Assembly: GCA_016290295.1 (NCBI GenBank)
Contig: JAEETJ010000005.1
Span: 1 to 64,000 of the forward strand
Direction: 5' to 3'
From: Bacteroidales bacterium
Lineage (GTDB): Bacteria > Bacteroidota > Bacteroidia > Bacteroidales > WCHB1-69
Length of the DNA stretch: 64,000 nucleotides
Numbering within the stretch: position 1 is the first letter of the stretch; every line of letters begins with the position of its first letter. Position numbers and translations under genes: made by a program. The notes below the pieces were generated by a model. The model saw only the letters and a program-made list of their open reading frames with translations, was not told the DNA's origin and made no database searches. Shown one piece after another: positions 1-8,211 of the stretch.

Positions 1-1239
1 TAACGATTTTAGTATTTTTGGTTCTGAGATACTGCCGTCAACTTCCACGACGAATTCAACCAACACCATTCCTTCTACCTCCCGAGACCCTTCAGGTCTG
101 TGGACATTTTCTTTAAGGAAGGCCCATAAAGAATCTATTCCACCAGGAAATTCAGGTTCACAATCAGGATATGACGTACTGCTATTGCTAAGTAACACAT
201 TGCTACTGCTCGTGGGCTGTAGGTCTTTGACATTTACCCATTCCCCGTTAACAACCCAATAATACTGTCCTGGTGGCAGTTGTGCGGCTTGTAGGATTAC
301 CTCGCGACGCCAATACTGCTCAGGTATCGTGATTTCCCTAACAATGTGATCATTGTATATTTTCACCTCGCAAAAAGGATTAACGCGTTGGTTATCGATA
401 ACCACAGTCGGATATTCCTCAAGGTCATTCATCAGGAAAATTTCCCGTGACCAAGCCGCAAGGCTGTCTGAGTACATTACATCGTAAGTATCACCATCTG
501 AATTACCGTCTGGAATTTTAAGTCTAATACAATCTTCGCATGTAAGTATACAAAACCATTGCGAATTGTTTTCCTGTACGTTCCAATGACCCGCTTTAAA
601 ATATCTTTCAGGAAACTCTTTCTTGAACTCTTGCGTCAAAGCTTTACAAACCTTCATTTGTCGATTTAAAACTGCTGTGTCATGATGTTGCACAGCATAA
701 CACAGACTGTCGGCCATGCGTACTAAACGCATTGTGCGACCTTCTCTGGGCACCCAAACGGAGGCAAGAGTTCTACCATAGTTGAAGTAGTATCTTGTGC
801 CGTCAAGGCCTTGGGGTTTGAGCTCGAGATGAGTGGCTGTCAAAGTAGCACATCTGAATAGTGTTGATAGTTTTTTACATGTCTCTTCTGAAACTGGCAG
901 CGTCATTGTTTTCACAGACACAAGCTTCAATGGATCTGGTTTATGAAAATAGTTATAATCATAAAGTGCATTCCAAATGCTTTTATTTGATTGGTTTAAT
1001 ACCAATTGATTGTTCTCAATAATCAGAGCTTTTTCCGGACGAAAATAGAATGTTTTATTTGAGGCTTCCCATGTGGCACTCCCTTCATATTCCACTCCTG
1101 TGATCAACAAACGGAATAGTTTTTCATCACCATTTACTTCACTACTATATATTCCGTATGATTCAGGCTTGAGGAAATCCTGCGCCCTGCCACATAAAAC
1201 GGTGGTCAGCAAGAGTAGTATCAGGGTAATTTTGCGCAT
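1..1239 (-). CDS. Secreted protein with C-terminal TonB domain (3' end cut by window edge)
   Basis: The reading frame is open from an ATG at 1239 to base 1 (413 codons) with no stop, so the gene runs off the left edge. Residues 1-20 are a signal peptide (MRKITLILLLLTTVLCGRAQ). Most of the mature part is unrecognised and is rich in short beta-like segments. From about residue 355 the sequence PEFPGGIDSLWAFLKENV, followed by EGMVLVEFVVEVDGSI, matches the TonB C-terminal domain (PF03544 type) common in Bacteroidota. Such domains normally contact TonB boxes of outer-membrane transporters, but here there is a cleavable signal instead of an N-terminal membrane anchor, so the domain is probably free in the periplasm or fixed some other way. 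A TAnnTTTG element lies 20 bases upstream. The signal peptide and leader are nearly identical to those of the gene starting at 2830, suggesting a local duplication. The domain call is firm; the function is not known. Confidence 0.8.
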   Translation of the reverse strand, partial: MRKITLILLLLTTVLCGRAQDFLKPESYGIYSSEVNGDEKLFRLLITGVEYEGSATWEASNKTFYFRPEKALIIENNQLVLNQSNKSIWNALYDYNYFHKPDPLKLVSVKTMTLPVSEETCKKLSTLFRCATLTATHLELKPQGLDGTRYYFNYGRTLASVWVPREGRTMRLVRMADSLCYAVQHHDTAVLNRQMKVCKALTQEFKKEFPERYFKAGHWNVQENNSQWFCILTCEDCIRLKIPDGNSDGDTYDVMYSDSLAAWSREIFLMNDLEEYPTVVIDNQRVNPFCEVKIYNDHIVREITIPEQYWRREVILQAAQLPPGQYYWVVNGEWVNVKDLQPTSSSNVLLSNSSTSYPDCEPEFPGGIDSLWAFLKENVHRPEGSREVEGMVLVEFVVEVDGSISEPKILKSL

Positions 1240-1258
1240 AATGATTGTGTTTGCGTTG

Positions 1259-1266
1259 CAAAAGTA
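1259..1266 (-). promoter_or_regulatory. Bacteroidota -7 promoter element (TACTTTTG)
   Basis: On the minus strand this reads TACTTTTG, matching the TAnnTTTG -7 consensus of the Bacteroidota primary sigma factor. It lies 20 bases before the ATG of the TonB-domain gene. No convincing -33 TTTG is seen. Confidence 0.6.
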
Positions 1267-1288
1267 ATGTTTTTTCTATAAACGACGA

Positions 1289-1315
1289 ATCCTGAAATAT
1301 ATTTTTTCAACAATG
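1289..1315. repeat. 27-bp promoter-proximal repeat, copy 1
   Basis: A 27-bp stretch here, beginning ATCCTGAAATATATTTTTTC, recurs without change at about 3118-3144. In both places it sits about 25-30 bases upstream of a -7 element of a minus-strand gene, so it marks a duplicated upstream region. Confidence 0.65.
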
Positions 1316-1365
1316 GTGAAATATCGATTATTATTTATCCCAGCGAAGATTTGATGTATCTTAAA

Positions 1366-1600
1366 CCCTCTACGAGGGTATGAATGATAAAAAAACATGC
1401 GTCAATATCTATTGATATTTATTCCCCTGACGGGGAAATAACATCCCGCAGGGATTCAATATCAATAGGAATGGTATTCGTCACGATACAATTATATCCC
1501 TTCAGGGATTCAATATCAATAGGAATGGAATTCGTCACGATACAATTATATCCCTTCAGGGATTCAATATCAATAGATGGTGGTATTATACCATTATGGT
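1366..1600. repeat. Hairpin cluster with 54-bp tandem repeat
   Basis: This non-coding stretch holds small hairpins: CCCTCTACGAGGG near 1369, TTCCCCTGACGGGGAA near 1423 and TCCCTTCAGGGA twice. From about 1451 a 54-bp unit starting GGGATTCAATATCAATAGG repeats 2.3 times (unit starts 1451, 1505, 1559). Open frames on both strands here (1384-1791 plus, 1419-1772 minus) are translations of the repeat and are not called as genes. Confidence 0.75.
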
Positions 1601-1709
1601 CGCGGTGCGGGTGTTGTATGCACCGGGGCACATTGCCTGCCACCGCGAAAGTGAGGGGCGATGTTACAGTGCCACAGGATCTTGACAGAGTGAGACACCT
1701 TGGTTTTGA

Positions 1710-1830
1710 GTCTGACGATGTGTCGCCTCTTCGAGGCTTAGAGAGACGTATGAGCATCCTCCCACCCCACACTTACGTGCGGGGTTATTGAGATGGTGCC
1801 TCTCCGAGGCTCAAACATAATCTTCGCAAA
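1710..1830. repeat. Dispersed multi-hairpin element, copy 1
   Basis: Three hairpins occur in a row: GCCTCTTCGAGGC (about 1727), CCCCACACTTACGTGCGGGG (about 1766) and GCCTCTCCGAGGC (about 1799), joined by GTTATTGAGATGGT and followed by ATAATCTTCG. The same order recurs at 3176-3240 and 5513-5612. This is a non-coding dispersed repeat family with RNA-hairpin potential. Role unknown. Confidence 0.75.
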
Positions 1831-1843
1831 TCCATAAAAATCT

Positions 1844-2830
1844 TCAGCTGCGATAGGATTGTACATGTTTGAAATACCGTATCCTAACGGTAGTGTCTTC
1901 GATGTCAATGACTCCGGTGCCATATTTGGAATTGAATTCGAGCAGGCAACAATTGGCACTCATGTTCTGTCGACTAATCAAATAGAAGTTTTTAAGTGGA
2001 TTATCAAACAAAAAATGCTGTCCGAGATCCACCACCATGGTCAGACTATCGCCATCCAAACGCACGATATAAGTATTTTGCGGCGTATTAACTACAGTAT
2101 ATATTTCCCCGTTCACACAGAAGGCCCCCTCAAAAATCATATCACCATGTCTATCACCATCAATGCAGCAATATTTATAACAGGATGATTTCTCGTTATT
2201 AATAATCGTATCTAATCTGACACCATTTTTTGAATAATGCGTTATAGGTGTAACATGTTTAACATACCCATTAGGACGGCCATATGTAATATCAGTTGTC
2301 ATATCAATTACAATGCGAGCCTCATCAAGATATGTTTCTGTAAAATATCCTTTATCAGACCATGAGAATAATTCAAACATATCTCTAACCATTGGATCAC
2401 TGAATAAAGTGGTGCTATATACTCGTCCGCCCGGATGCAAGTCTTCCCTGAGTTCCCGTATCTGGCAGCGATGAATAAAATAATACTTTCCGTCATTCTT
2501 TAGTATTCGTATCGGCTTGCCGCATCTTTTGTACTGTCTATAGACAGGTTCCATTTGCAGAGAGCCATTAGATGTCTTAGCTTCCCATGTCAACTGTTTT
2601 TCAATGAAACGTAATCCACCTGAGACGAACTTGACCTGATAACGGTCATCTTCGTAAAAATAGCCCTGATATTGAACAGAATGCTCTGATAGCCATGTTG
2701 TAGTATAGGAGCTAATACCGTTTTCAGAGATGATATTTACATTTATAGTATCGGTGCTGACAGTGAATTGCTGCGCCCTGCCACAAAAAACAGTGGTCAG
2801 CAAGAGAACTATCAAGGTGATTTTGCGCAT
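1844..2830 (-). CDS. Secreted protein of unknown function, paralogous signal region
   Basis: A 328-residue protein with a signal peptide (MRKITLIVLLLTTVFCGRAQ) that differs from the one in the gene at 1239 at only two positions. The leader DNA and the -7 element are also alike, and both mature parts contain an LTWEA/ATWEAS-like stretch, so the two are probably diverged copies. The mature part is predicted to be mostly beta-strand with several Cys residues (about 100-260) and has no TonB domain. I recognise no family. The gene stops just beyond the hairpin element at 1710-1830. It is probably a periplasmic or surface protein. The gene is well supported by length and signal peptide; the function is unknown. 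Confidence 0.75.
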   Translation of the reverse strand: MRKITLIVLLLTTVFCGRAQQFTVSTDTINVNIISENGISSYTTTWLSEHSVQYQGYFYEDDRYQVKFVSGGLRFIEKQLTWEAKTSNGSLQMEPVYRQYKRCGKPIRILKNDGKYYFIHRCQIRELREDLHPGGRVYSTTLFSDPMVRDMFELFSWSDKGYFTETYLDEARIVIDMTTDITYGRPNGYVKHVTPITHYSKNGVRLDTIINNEKSSCYKYCCIDGDRHGDMIFEGAFCVNGEIYTVVNTPQNTYIVRLDGDSLTMVVDLGQHFLFDNPLKNFYLISRQNMSANCCLLEFNSKYGTGVIDIEDTTVRIRYFKHVQSYRS

Positions 2831-2842
2831 AATGTATCGTGT

Positions 2843-3061
2843 TTACGTTGCAAAAGTACAAAATTTCACATAATCTTCGTGAACCAATGAAATTAATTCA
2901 TCAAAATAGTCATCTACAGACATGGTATCCTCAATGATTTTTTCTTTGCCAGAAGAATCGTCTCCCTGGACATGGGGATGTCTTGAAGTTCCGTATGGCG
3001 CTAACGATTCAGCCACACTTGGAACAGATTCTTTTTCATTATGCTGATATGTTTTCTTCAT
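2843..3061 (-). CDS. Small hypothetical protein (72 aa)
   Basis: The frame starting MKKTYQHNEKES at 3061 gives 72 residues. It is hydrophilic and acidic towards the C terminus (EDTMSVDDYFDELISLVHED), with no signal peptide or membrane segment. A longer frame to 3163 exists, but it would start upstream of the TATTTTTG element at 3086-3093, so the short start is preferred. The last codons (TTT TGT ACT TTT GCA ACG TAA) overlap the -7 element of the next gene (starts 2830), so this gene reads through its neighbour's promoter. No family is recognised with confidence. Confidence 0.55.
   Translation of the reverse strand: MKKTYQHNEKESVPSVAESLAPYGTSRHPHVQGDDSSGKEKIIEDTMSVDDYFDELISLVHEDYVKFCTFAT
2851..2858 (-). 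promoter_or_regulatory. Bacteroidota -7 element (TACTTTTG)
   Basis: TACTTTTG on the minus strand, 21 bases before the ATG at 2830, embedded in the last codons of the upstream small gene. Confidence 0.55.
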
Positions 3062-3085
3062 CTTTCCAATTCTGTTTTCGACTTG

Positions 3086-3093
3086 CAAAAATA
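3086..3093 (-). promoter_or_regulatory. Bacteroidota -7 element (TATTTTTG)
   Basis: TATTTTTG on the minus strand, 25 bases before the chosen ATG of the small gene at 3061. It supports the short start. Confidence 0.5.
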
Positions 3094-3117
3094 ATGTTTT
3101 TATTTTTATAAAAACAT

Positions 3118-3144
3118 ATCCTGAAATATATTTTTTCAACAATG
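3118..3144. repeat. 27-bp promoter-proximal repeat, copy 2
   Basis: Identical to 1289-1315. It lies upstream of the -7 element at 3086-3093. Confidence 0.65.
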
Positions 3145-3175
3145 CAAAAAATACCGAAGACACTGTATATCAACA

Positions 3176-3240
3176 ACCCCACACATTTGTGCGGGGTTAC
3201 TGAAATGGTGCCTCTTCGAGGCACAGGCATAATCTTCGTG
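3176..3240. repeat. Dispersed multi-hairpin element, copy 2
   Basis: CCCCACACATTTGTGCGGGG, then GTTACTGAAATGGT and the hairpin GCCTCTTCGAGGC, ending in ATAATCTTCGTG. It lies directly after the GH89 stop codon (3245) on the minus strand, where it could form a 3' RNA structure. Confidence 0.7.
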
Positions 3241-3244
3241 AGTA

Positions 3245-5470
3245 TCACTTCCTGTACCGTTCCTCCAGTTCCGCGCGGTATTTGTCGGCAATGTTGCGGG
3301 CAAGGACTACCCCATCGCCTTGGGGCTCGGCACTGAAATTGCCGAGACGCTCGCGCCACCATTGGCCTTCATATTTGCAAATGCGTTCGTGATAAGCCTT
3401 CTCGTCAAAGGGCACACCAGCCTCGATAGCGGCATTCACATCCTTGAAGAACTCCTTCCAACGATATGCATAATAGGTTTCGGTGAGGCCGGCCCATGCA
3501 CGGCTGGCATATTCGTTCAGCAAAGCGTCTTCCTCACCCCAGGTGGTGATTAAGTTGCGGGCATTGCTCTCGAAGTAATTTTTGTCCTCCTCGGTGGTAC
3601 CGATAGCCCTCGCATCACGAATCCAACGTCCTACAAGAAAGGCACTTTCAGTCGCTAACAAGGGGTCAACATCATCCAAAATGGAAGTCATGGTTTGCTC
3701 TATCTGATGAAGTTTTTCATAATCCGCTTCGCGATAGGCTTTTACATAATCCGCATACAAATCGCTGAAATAGTTGCCCAACAACTGACGGGTTATGTTG
3801 ACCGCATCAAAATGGCGAGTACGGGTATTGCAGTCAGCCGCCAGCAGATGGTCGAGGGCATCCAGCAGGTCAATGTTATTGTATTTGTAAGTCGGAGCGA
3901 TATAATACTGACGATATTCCTGAATATCGCCCATGGTGGGACGCTGGTTGATACGGACCGTCTGTCCCGGCGAGGAGACCTTGTTGTACACGCTGTCCGC
4001 CAACAGTTTCCAAGCGGCACGCATCTCCGGATCCACTTTGCCGGCACGCTGGTCAGCGAGGTGCTCCACCCAAGCGGGCACATCCTTGGTGAGCGGATTG
4101 TCCCATGCCTTCTCGAAAACATACTCATACATGAGGGGGTTGCAGTCGAAGCCCTCCAAAGTGGAACCGATACCCACAAAATTGTCGCCACCCTTTTCGA
4201 AAGCCCGCTCAATGCGCACATTCACGGTATCGAGATTGCCCGCCAGCATCGAGTTACCTCCGAAATTGCCAAGGTAGCACCAAATATAAGGCACACCGTA
4301 ATAGGCATTGGTGCGCTCCCACACCGGCTGACGCTCGCAGTAGTAGTCGAGCAGCAGGTGACGCTCCTTCGGGAAGGAAGTGATATACGCCTCGATGCGG
4401 TTGTCCACCTCCCAGTACTGACGCTCGTTCCAGAACAGCCAGGTCATTTCCAGCCAACGGGCATCGGGGTCGGCAGCCACCAGCGACTCATACACCTGAC
4501 GGCTCACACGACCAAGGTATTCGGGTTCCCAGCTGGGCGGAATCATCTCGTTGAAGATGTCGATACCATAGATATGGTCCGTACCAAACATTTCTATCTC
4601 TTTGCTAATGAATTTCTTCTGAATATCAGCATACAACTCGCACTCGGGGTCGAGGAACTTGCACCAGCAGGTGCTGTCGAAGCCTGCCCAATCGCCCAAT
4701 GAAGCCAAAGGTGCATCAGGATAAATGCGGGTGATGCATGGCGGCACATGTCCCGCAAAGCCCGGCAGCACGGGTTTCATGTTCAGCTCACGCTCGCGGG
4801 CCACAATCTGCTTCTGCAATTCCTTCTGGTTTTCGAGCCATGACACAGGCAGCGGACCACCCCAGCGGTCGATGTTCTGCATACGGTGCCACGGAAGATG
4901 CGCTGGTCCGGTGAAATAGCTGCGAATCTCCTCGTCAGTCAATCCCATCTCGCTCCACACCTCGTACCAAACAGCCTCCTGGCCCGTAATAGCCAGCGGC
5001 AGGTTGATTCCATTGAGGGCCATCCAGTCGATGAAATGCTCCCACTGCTCCCAGTTCCACCAAGGCATTGTGTAGCCGAAGGTACAGTAATTCAGAAAGA
5101 AACGCTCAGGCACACGAGCCGACAAACTCACTTTTTCGGGCACCGTAGGCATCGTGGCGGGCAATTCCAGCGGCTCTTCCTTGAACCACGAATACTGCGC
5201 CAGACAGTAGTATTTCAGGTAATGATTCAAGCCCACGGCCATGCTGTTGGCATTGTTACCACGGATAATGAGCTTTTTGCCCTTGCTTTCAATCTCAAAG
5301 CGATCTACCGAAGCGGTGTCCAAGCGCTCAAGGACAATGTTCTTCGAATACTCCGGCACCACACGGTTTACCAGTCCGCGCATCGCAACGCACTCAGGGT
5401 CGGTTTCAGTCTTGGTGCATGCCACGCAGAGGGCAATGCACAGGATGAGAATGAGATGGAGTTTTTTCAT
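3245..5470 (-). CDS. Alpha-N-acetylglucosaminidase (GH89) lipoprotein
   Basis: A 741-residue protein with a lipoprotein signal: a hydrophobic stretch then LCVAC, with Cys18 as the lipidated residue, so it is anchored in the outer or inner membrane facing the periplasm or surface. The body matches NAGLU family GH89 throughout: PWWNWEQWEHFIDWMALNG near 136, AITGQEAVWYEVW near 160, FNEM with Glu308 (acid/base position in family members) and STLEGFDCNP with Glu439 (nucleophile position). GH89 enzymes release terminal alpha-1,4-linked GlcNAc from heparan sulfate fragments or from mucin O-glycan caps. No sulfatase or SusCD pair is next to it, so it is not in a visible polysaccharide utilisation locus. 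Length is usual for bacterial GH89 without extra CBMs. Confident family call; the natural substrate is inferred. Confidence 0.95.
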   Translation of the reverse strand: MKKLHLILILCIALCVACTKTETDPECVAMRGLVNRVVPEYSKNIVLERLDTASVDRFEIESKGKKLIIRGNNANSMAVGLNHYLKYYCLAQYSWFKEEPLELPATMPTVPEKVSLSARVPERFFLNYCTFGYTMPWWNWEQWEHFIDWMALNGINLPLAITGQEAVWYEVWSEMGLTDEEIRSYFTGPAHLPWHRMQNIDRWGGPLPVSWLENQKELQKQIVARERELNMKPVLPGFAGHVPPCITRIYPDAPLASLGDWAGFDSTCWCKFLDPECELYADIQKKFISKEIEMFGTDHIYGIDIFNEMIPPSWEPEYLGRVSRQVYESLVAADPDARWLEMTWLFWNERQYWEVDNRIEAYITSFPKERHLLLDYYCERQPVWERTNAYYGVPYIWCYLGNFGGNSMLAGNLDTVNVRIERAFEKGGDNFVGIGSTLEGFDCNPLMYEYVFEKAWDNPLTKDVPAWVEHLADQRAGKVDPEMRAAWKLLADSVYNKVSSPGQTVRINQRPTMGDIQEYRQYYIAPTYKYNNIDLLDALDHLLAADCNTRTRHFDAVNITRQLLGNYFSDLYADYVKAYREADYEKLHQIEQTMTSILDDVDPLLATESAFLVGRWIRDARAIGTTEEDKNYFESNARNLITTWGEEDALLNEYASRAWAGLTETYYAYRWKEFFKDVNAAIEAGVPFDEKAYHERICKYEGQWWRERLGNFSAEPQGDGVVLARNIADKYRAELEERYRK

Positions 5471-5512
5471 AAAAGGGTGATTTATTGATTATTATTTATT
5501 TGTCTATTATTA

Positions 5513-5612
5513 GTGTCGCCTCTTCTAGGCTTGATGGGTGTTTGGGCTTTTTCCACCCCAGACTAACGTCTGGGGTTATTGAGATAATGCCTCTTCGAGG
5601 CACAGAGTCACA
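5513..5612. repeat. Dispersed multi-hairpin element, copy 3
   Basis: GCCTCTTCTAGGC, then CCCCAGACTAACGTCTGGGG, GTTATTGAGATAAT and GCCTCTTCGAGGC. Same order of hairpins as at 1710-1830. It fills the gap between the GH89 gene and the gene ending at 5613. Confidence 0.75.
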
Positions 5613-6809
5613 TTATAATCCTTGCATCAATGCTTTCAGCACCTCAGTGTGGCGGCCGGACACGATAACATGATGATTTCCAATAGGATTGGTCAGGAAA
5701 TAGGTGGTTTGTGACGGGTCATCCAAACGTATCATCAACTGTGTGCGACAAAGGTCGGGTTTTGCCTGATTATAAATCAGTTGCCCTTCGGTGATAAAGC
5801 ATCGGCTTACGTCGCCAGACAGCTTGCATATAGTAACCGGACCCTCTGGCACATAGCCTCGGATGCCCACTCCGATACCCGACTCGAAATGTGTGTCTAA
5901 CTCGTAGCGTTGCACCATATCGAAGGGGATGGTACAATGGGCGAACAGAATCTCGCCCGTTTCAGGGTTGATGGACGCGGGATTGGCCTGGAAGCTCGAA
6001 GTGCCACATAAAGCACGAACCACCATCATGGTCAGCATGGTGGGCACATCGCCCTCGCAGCCCGCCACAATGCCTTCGGAATTCAGCTTCGCCAAAGCCC
6101 AGCAACCCGTATTATGCACAGCATCCAGCAAATCGAAGCAACGCAATGTAAAACCTTGTAAATCATACTTTTGAATAATTGATTTCAAGGCCACATAGAT
6201 GCGAGTGGCCATCGGCAGGGCTGCTTGAATAACCGACACATCGCTCTTTTCCTCTACGGGTTGTTCGGGAGTGTGTTCCAAAGTCTCCAGCAATTCGCTC
6301 ATCGGAATATCCACCAACTCCACACCCAACTTCTGTCGCACTTTGGCAGCATCCTTCACGCTGGCAATCAGCCAGTCGGACGGCTCTCCAATCACACCGA
6401 GACGGCACTGACGCAAATGGTTCGCAGCCTCCCCTACTCTTTGCAACATCCTGATTTTAGCAGAAATATAGGCGGCATTACCATGCAGAATCTCTCCTTG
6501 CAAACCCTGCTGTTGCAGATACGACAGAATCTCCAGCGAGGCGGCCAAGGAATTGCTCTTGTCGGAAGCCAATAGGTAAAACGGCTTGGTGGACTGCGCA
6601 ACCAGTTGAGGCATAAGACGTTTGAAAATGCCCTCTGTACCACCCGTCCGCACAAATATCAAATCCAGATCATGGCTTCCATAATCCGCAAAATCATTGT
6701 CTTTCAATTCAAAAGGCAATCCCAGCGATGATAAGAACTCCTGGGTCAGAGCCGTTACGGCCTGCGGGTCATGCAAAGCGGAAGTCAAAGGGTAAATGGC
6801 GATGGACAT
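5613..6809 (-). CDS. L-fucose/L-arabinose isomerase-fold family protein (fucose isomerase-like)
   Basis: A 398-residue cytosolic protein of the fucose-isomerase-like superfamily. The N-terminal half has the Rossmann-like parts (for example LIFVRTGGTEG near 50, then an LGVIGEPSDWLIAS loop near 140). The C-terminal half carries the conserved metal-site region CEGDVPTMLTMMVV followed by FQANPASINPETGEILFAHC. It is shorter than true FucI (about 590 aa) and close to the roughly 400-residue group annotated as related proteins in Bacteroides, so the substrate cannot be given. It may isomerise or bind a sugar released from glycans. It lies 142 bases downstream of GH89 in gene map terms but is separated from it by a hairpin repeat, so co-transcription is uncertain. 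Superfamily call good; activity inferred. Confidence 0.8.
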   Translation of the reverse strand: MSIAIYPLTSALHDPQAVTALTQEFLSSLGLPFELKDNDFADYGSHDLDLIFVRTGGTEGIFKRLMPQLVAQSTKPFYLLASDKSNSLAASLEILSYLQQQGLQGEILHGNAAYISAKIRMLQRVGEAANHLRQCRLGVIGEPSDWLIASVKDAAKVRQKLGVELVDIPMSELLETLEHTPEQPVEEKSDVSVIQAALPMATRIYVALKSIIQKYDLQGFTLRCFDLLDAVHNTGCWALAKLNSEGIVAGCEGDVPTMLTMMVVRALCGTSSFQANPASINPETGEILFAHCTIPFDMVQRYELDTHFESGIGVGIRGYVPEGPVTICKLSGDVSRCFITEGQLIYNQAKPDLCRTQLMIRLDDPSQTTYFLTNPIGNHHVIVSGRHTEVLKALMQGL

Positions 6810-6823
6810 AGCTTTCAGGTTAT

Positions 6824-6899
6824 AGTTGATAGTTGATAGTTAACAATTGATAGTTGACAATTAATAATTTGAGGGTGCTTTTGAATTCTGAATTCTGAA
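6824..6899. repeat. Heptamer short tandem repeat arrays
   Basis: Degenerate 7-bp units (AGTTGAT, AGTTAAC, AATTGAT) followed by three GAATTCT-like units. They fill the gap between two minus-strand genes. Stop triplets in each unit lie on the plus strand here, opposite to the flanking genes. Confidence 0.7.
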
Positions 6900-6917
6900 T
6901 TTATTCATAGCGGTTTC

Positions 6918-7430
6918 TCAGCAGTCCACCTCTGCATAATACCGGGTATCCGCTTCGCTGAAGCAGCAGATGATGATTTGGCCTTGGTAGCCGTCACGGA
7001 TATGAGCCGAAAGTGTTTGCAGAGCAATGCGTGCCGCCTTGTCTTTCGGAAAACCATATACGCCGGTACTGATGCACGAGAACGCGATGCTTTCCAAATG
7101 ATTCTCCTCCGCCAGCTTCATGGCATTGTCGTAACAGCTGGCCAGCAAACTCTCCTCGCCCTGCTGCCCGCCGTACCACACGGGCCCCACAGCATGAATC
7201 ACCTTTTTGCACGGCAGTTTGTATGCGTCAGTCATCTTGCACTGTCCTGTCTGGCAGCCGCCAAGTGTGGCACACTCCTTGACCAGTTCCGGTCCCGCTG
7301 CCCGATGGATGGCGCCATCAACGCCCCCGCCGCCAAGCAACGAACGGTTGGCCGCATTGACGATGGCATCCACCTTCAACGTGGTGATATCAGCCACCAC
7401 AATCTTTATTTTGTCACTGTATTCTTCCAT
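6918..7430 (-). CDS. Macrodomain protein, O-acetyl-ADP-ribose deacetylase type
   Basis: A 170-residue single-domain macro protein. The signature DAIVNAANRSLLGGGGVDGA begins at about residue 21, with Asn25, Asn28 and Asp38 in the positions that bind the distal ribose and catalyse in YmdB-type enzymes. A second loop, CISTGVYGFPKDKAA near 120, binds the diphosphate. Family members hydrolyse O-acetyl-ADP-ribose (a product of sirtuins) or remove ADP-ribose from protein. A sirtuin is encoded about 11 kb away, but there is no operon link. The downstream minus-strand gene starts 109 bases on, beyond a repeat array. The upstream Nudix gene ends 20 bases away, so the two may be co-transcribed. Confident family call. 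Confidence 0.93.
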   Translation of the reverse strand: MEEYSDKIKIVVADITTLKVDAIVNAANRSLLGGGGVDGAIHRAAGPELVKECATLGGCQTGQCKMTDAYKLPCKKVIHAVGPVWYGGQQGEESLLASCYDNAMKLAEENHLESIAFSCISTGVYGFPKDKAARIALQTLSAHIRDGYQGQIIICCFSEADTRYYAEVDC

Positions 7431-7450
7431 AATATGATTGTTTTTTCAAC

Positions 7451-7855
7451 TTATTCTGTTTTGTAATTTGAATGATTGTTAAGTATTTCAATCACATCTA
7501 AATCTGCTGGCAACCATTTTACACTGTCCAGTTCGTCTTTCGGGAGCCATTTTGCGGCCTCGTGTTCATTCAGCTGCAATGTTTCCGTCAACAGCGAGCA
7601 TAGATAGCAGTGCATCGTCAGATGAAACTTCGGGTAATCATATTCCACCGTACAAAGCAGCTCATCCACAGCGATTTCCGCCGAGAGTTCTTCACGGATT
7701 TCCCGTTTCAACGCCTCTTCGGGCTTTTCTCCAGCCTCCATTTTCCCGCCAGGGAACTCCCACCAATCCTTCCATTCGCCATATCCCCGCTGGGTGGCAA
7801 AGATGCGACCTTCGGTGTCGTGTAAAATCGCTGCTACAACCTCAATCTGTTTCAT
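7451..7855 (-). CDS. Nudix hydrolase, MutT-like (deoxy)nucleoside triphosphate pyrophosphohydrolase
   Basis: A 134-residue protein with a complete Nudix box: GGKMEAGEKPEEALKREIRE followed by EL, starting near residue 36, fitting GX5EX7REUXEEXGU. The preceding GEWKDWWEFPGG is typical of the MutT/NudG group that cleaves 8-oxo-dGTP, 5-methyl-dCTP or related nucleotides to the monophosphate and pyrophosphate. Expected to be cytosolic nucleotide-pool sanitation. It ends 20 bases before the macrodomain start and begins 7 bases after the TSCPD stop, so 7863-8117, this gene and the macrodomain gene may form a minus-strand operon. Exact substrate is inferred only. Confidence 0.9.
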   Translation of the reverse strand: MKQIEVVAAILHDTEGRIFATQRGYGEWKDWWEFPGGKMEAGEKPEEALKREIREELSAEIAVDELLCTVEYDYPKFHLTMHCYLCSLLTETLQLNEHEAAKWLPKDELDSVKWLPADLDVIEILNNHSNYKTE

Positions 7856-7862
7856 AATGGCA

Positions 7863-8117
7863 TTATTGTTGTTTCAGCTGTTCCAGTGCACGGCAAAGTT
7901 GGTCGGGACATGAGGTGAACTTGTCGCCACAACGTATGCCGTTTAAGCGACTGATCACATCGTCAATCTTCTGACCTTTTACCAGTCGGCTGATACCCTG
8001 CAAATTGCCGTTGCACCCACCAAAAAATGTCACCTCTTGGATGACGTCATTATCATCGGCTATCACAGAAATAAACTGTGAACAAGTTCCTTGGGTTTTG
8101 TATTGTATGTGTTTCAT
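7863..8117 (-). CDS. TSCPD domain small protein (TIGR03905 type)
   Basis: An 84-residue protein starting MKHIQYKTQGTCSQFISV and ending in a GIRCGDKFTSCPDQLCRAL segment that contains the SCPDQL variant of the TSCPD motif. A CNGNLQGI segment lies near residue 35. The family is found alone in many anaerobes and as the C-terminal domain of some ribonucleoside reductases. Four Cys residues in two groups suggest metal or redox function, but none has been established to my knowledge. The stop lies 7 bases before the Nudix start. Gene call firm; role unknown. Confidence 0.88.
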   Translation of the reverse strand: MKHIQYKTQGTCSQFISVIADDNDVIQEVTFFGGCNGNLQGISRLVKGQKIDDVISRLNGIRCGDKFTSCPDQLCRALEQLKQQ

Positions 8118-8211
8118 TTCTATTGATGGTTTACAAGCATAATTATCTGTTTAGTTTTATCTTTCGACCATTTCAATCCATTCAAAATCAATATCTTATA
8201 TTGATATCAAT

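Noticed and set aside
1451..1580. Possible CRISPR array
   Set aside because: Only 2.3 copies of a contiguous 54-bp tandem unit with no spacers and no cas genes.
1384..1791. Open frames on both strands (135 and 117 aa) across the repeat region
   Set aside because: They translate the 54-bp tandem repeat and hairpins, giving repeated DSISIG or IDIESLKG units. No start signal or recognisable protein.
3695..4702. 335-aa plus-strand open frame
   Set aside because: Antisense to the well-supported GH89 gene; shadow frame.
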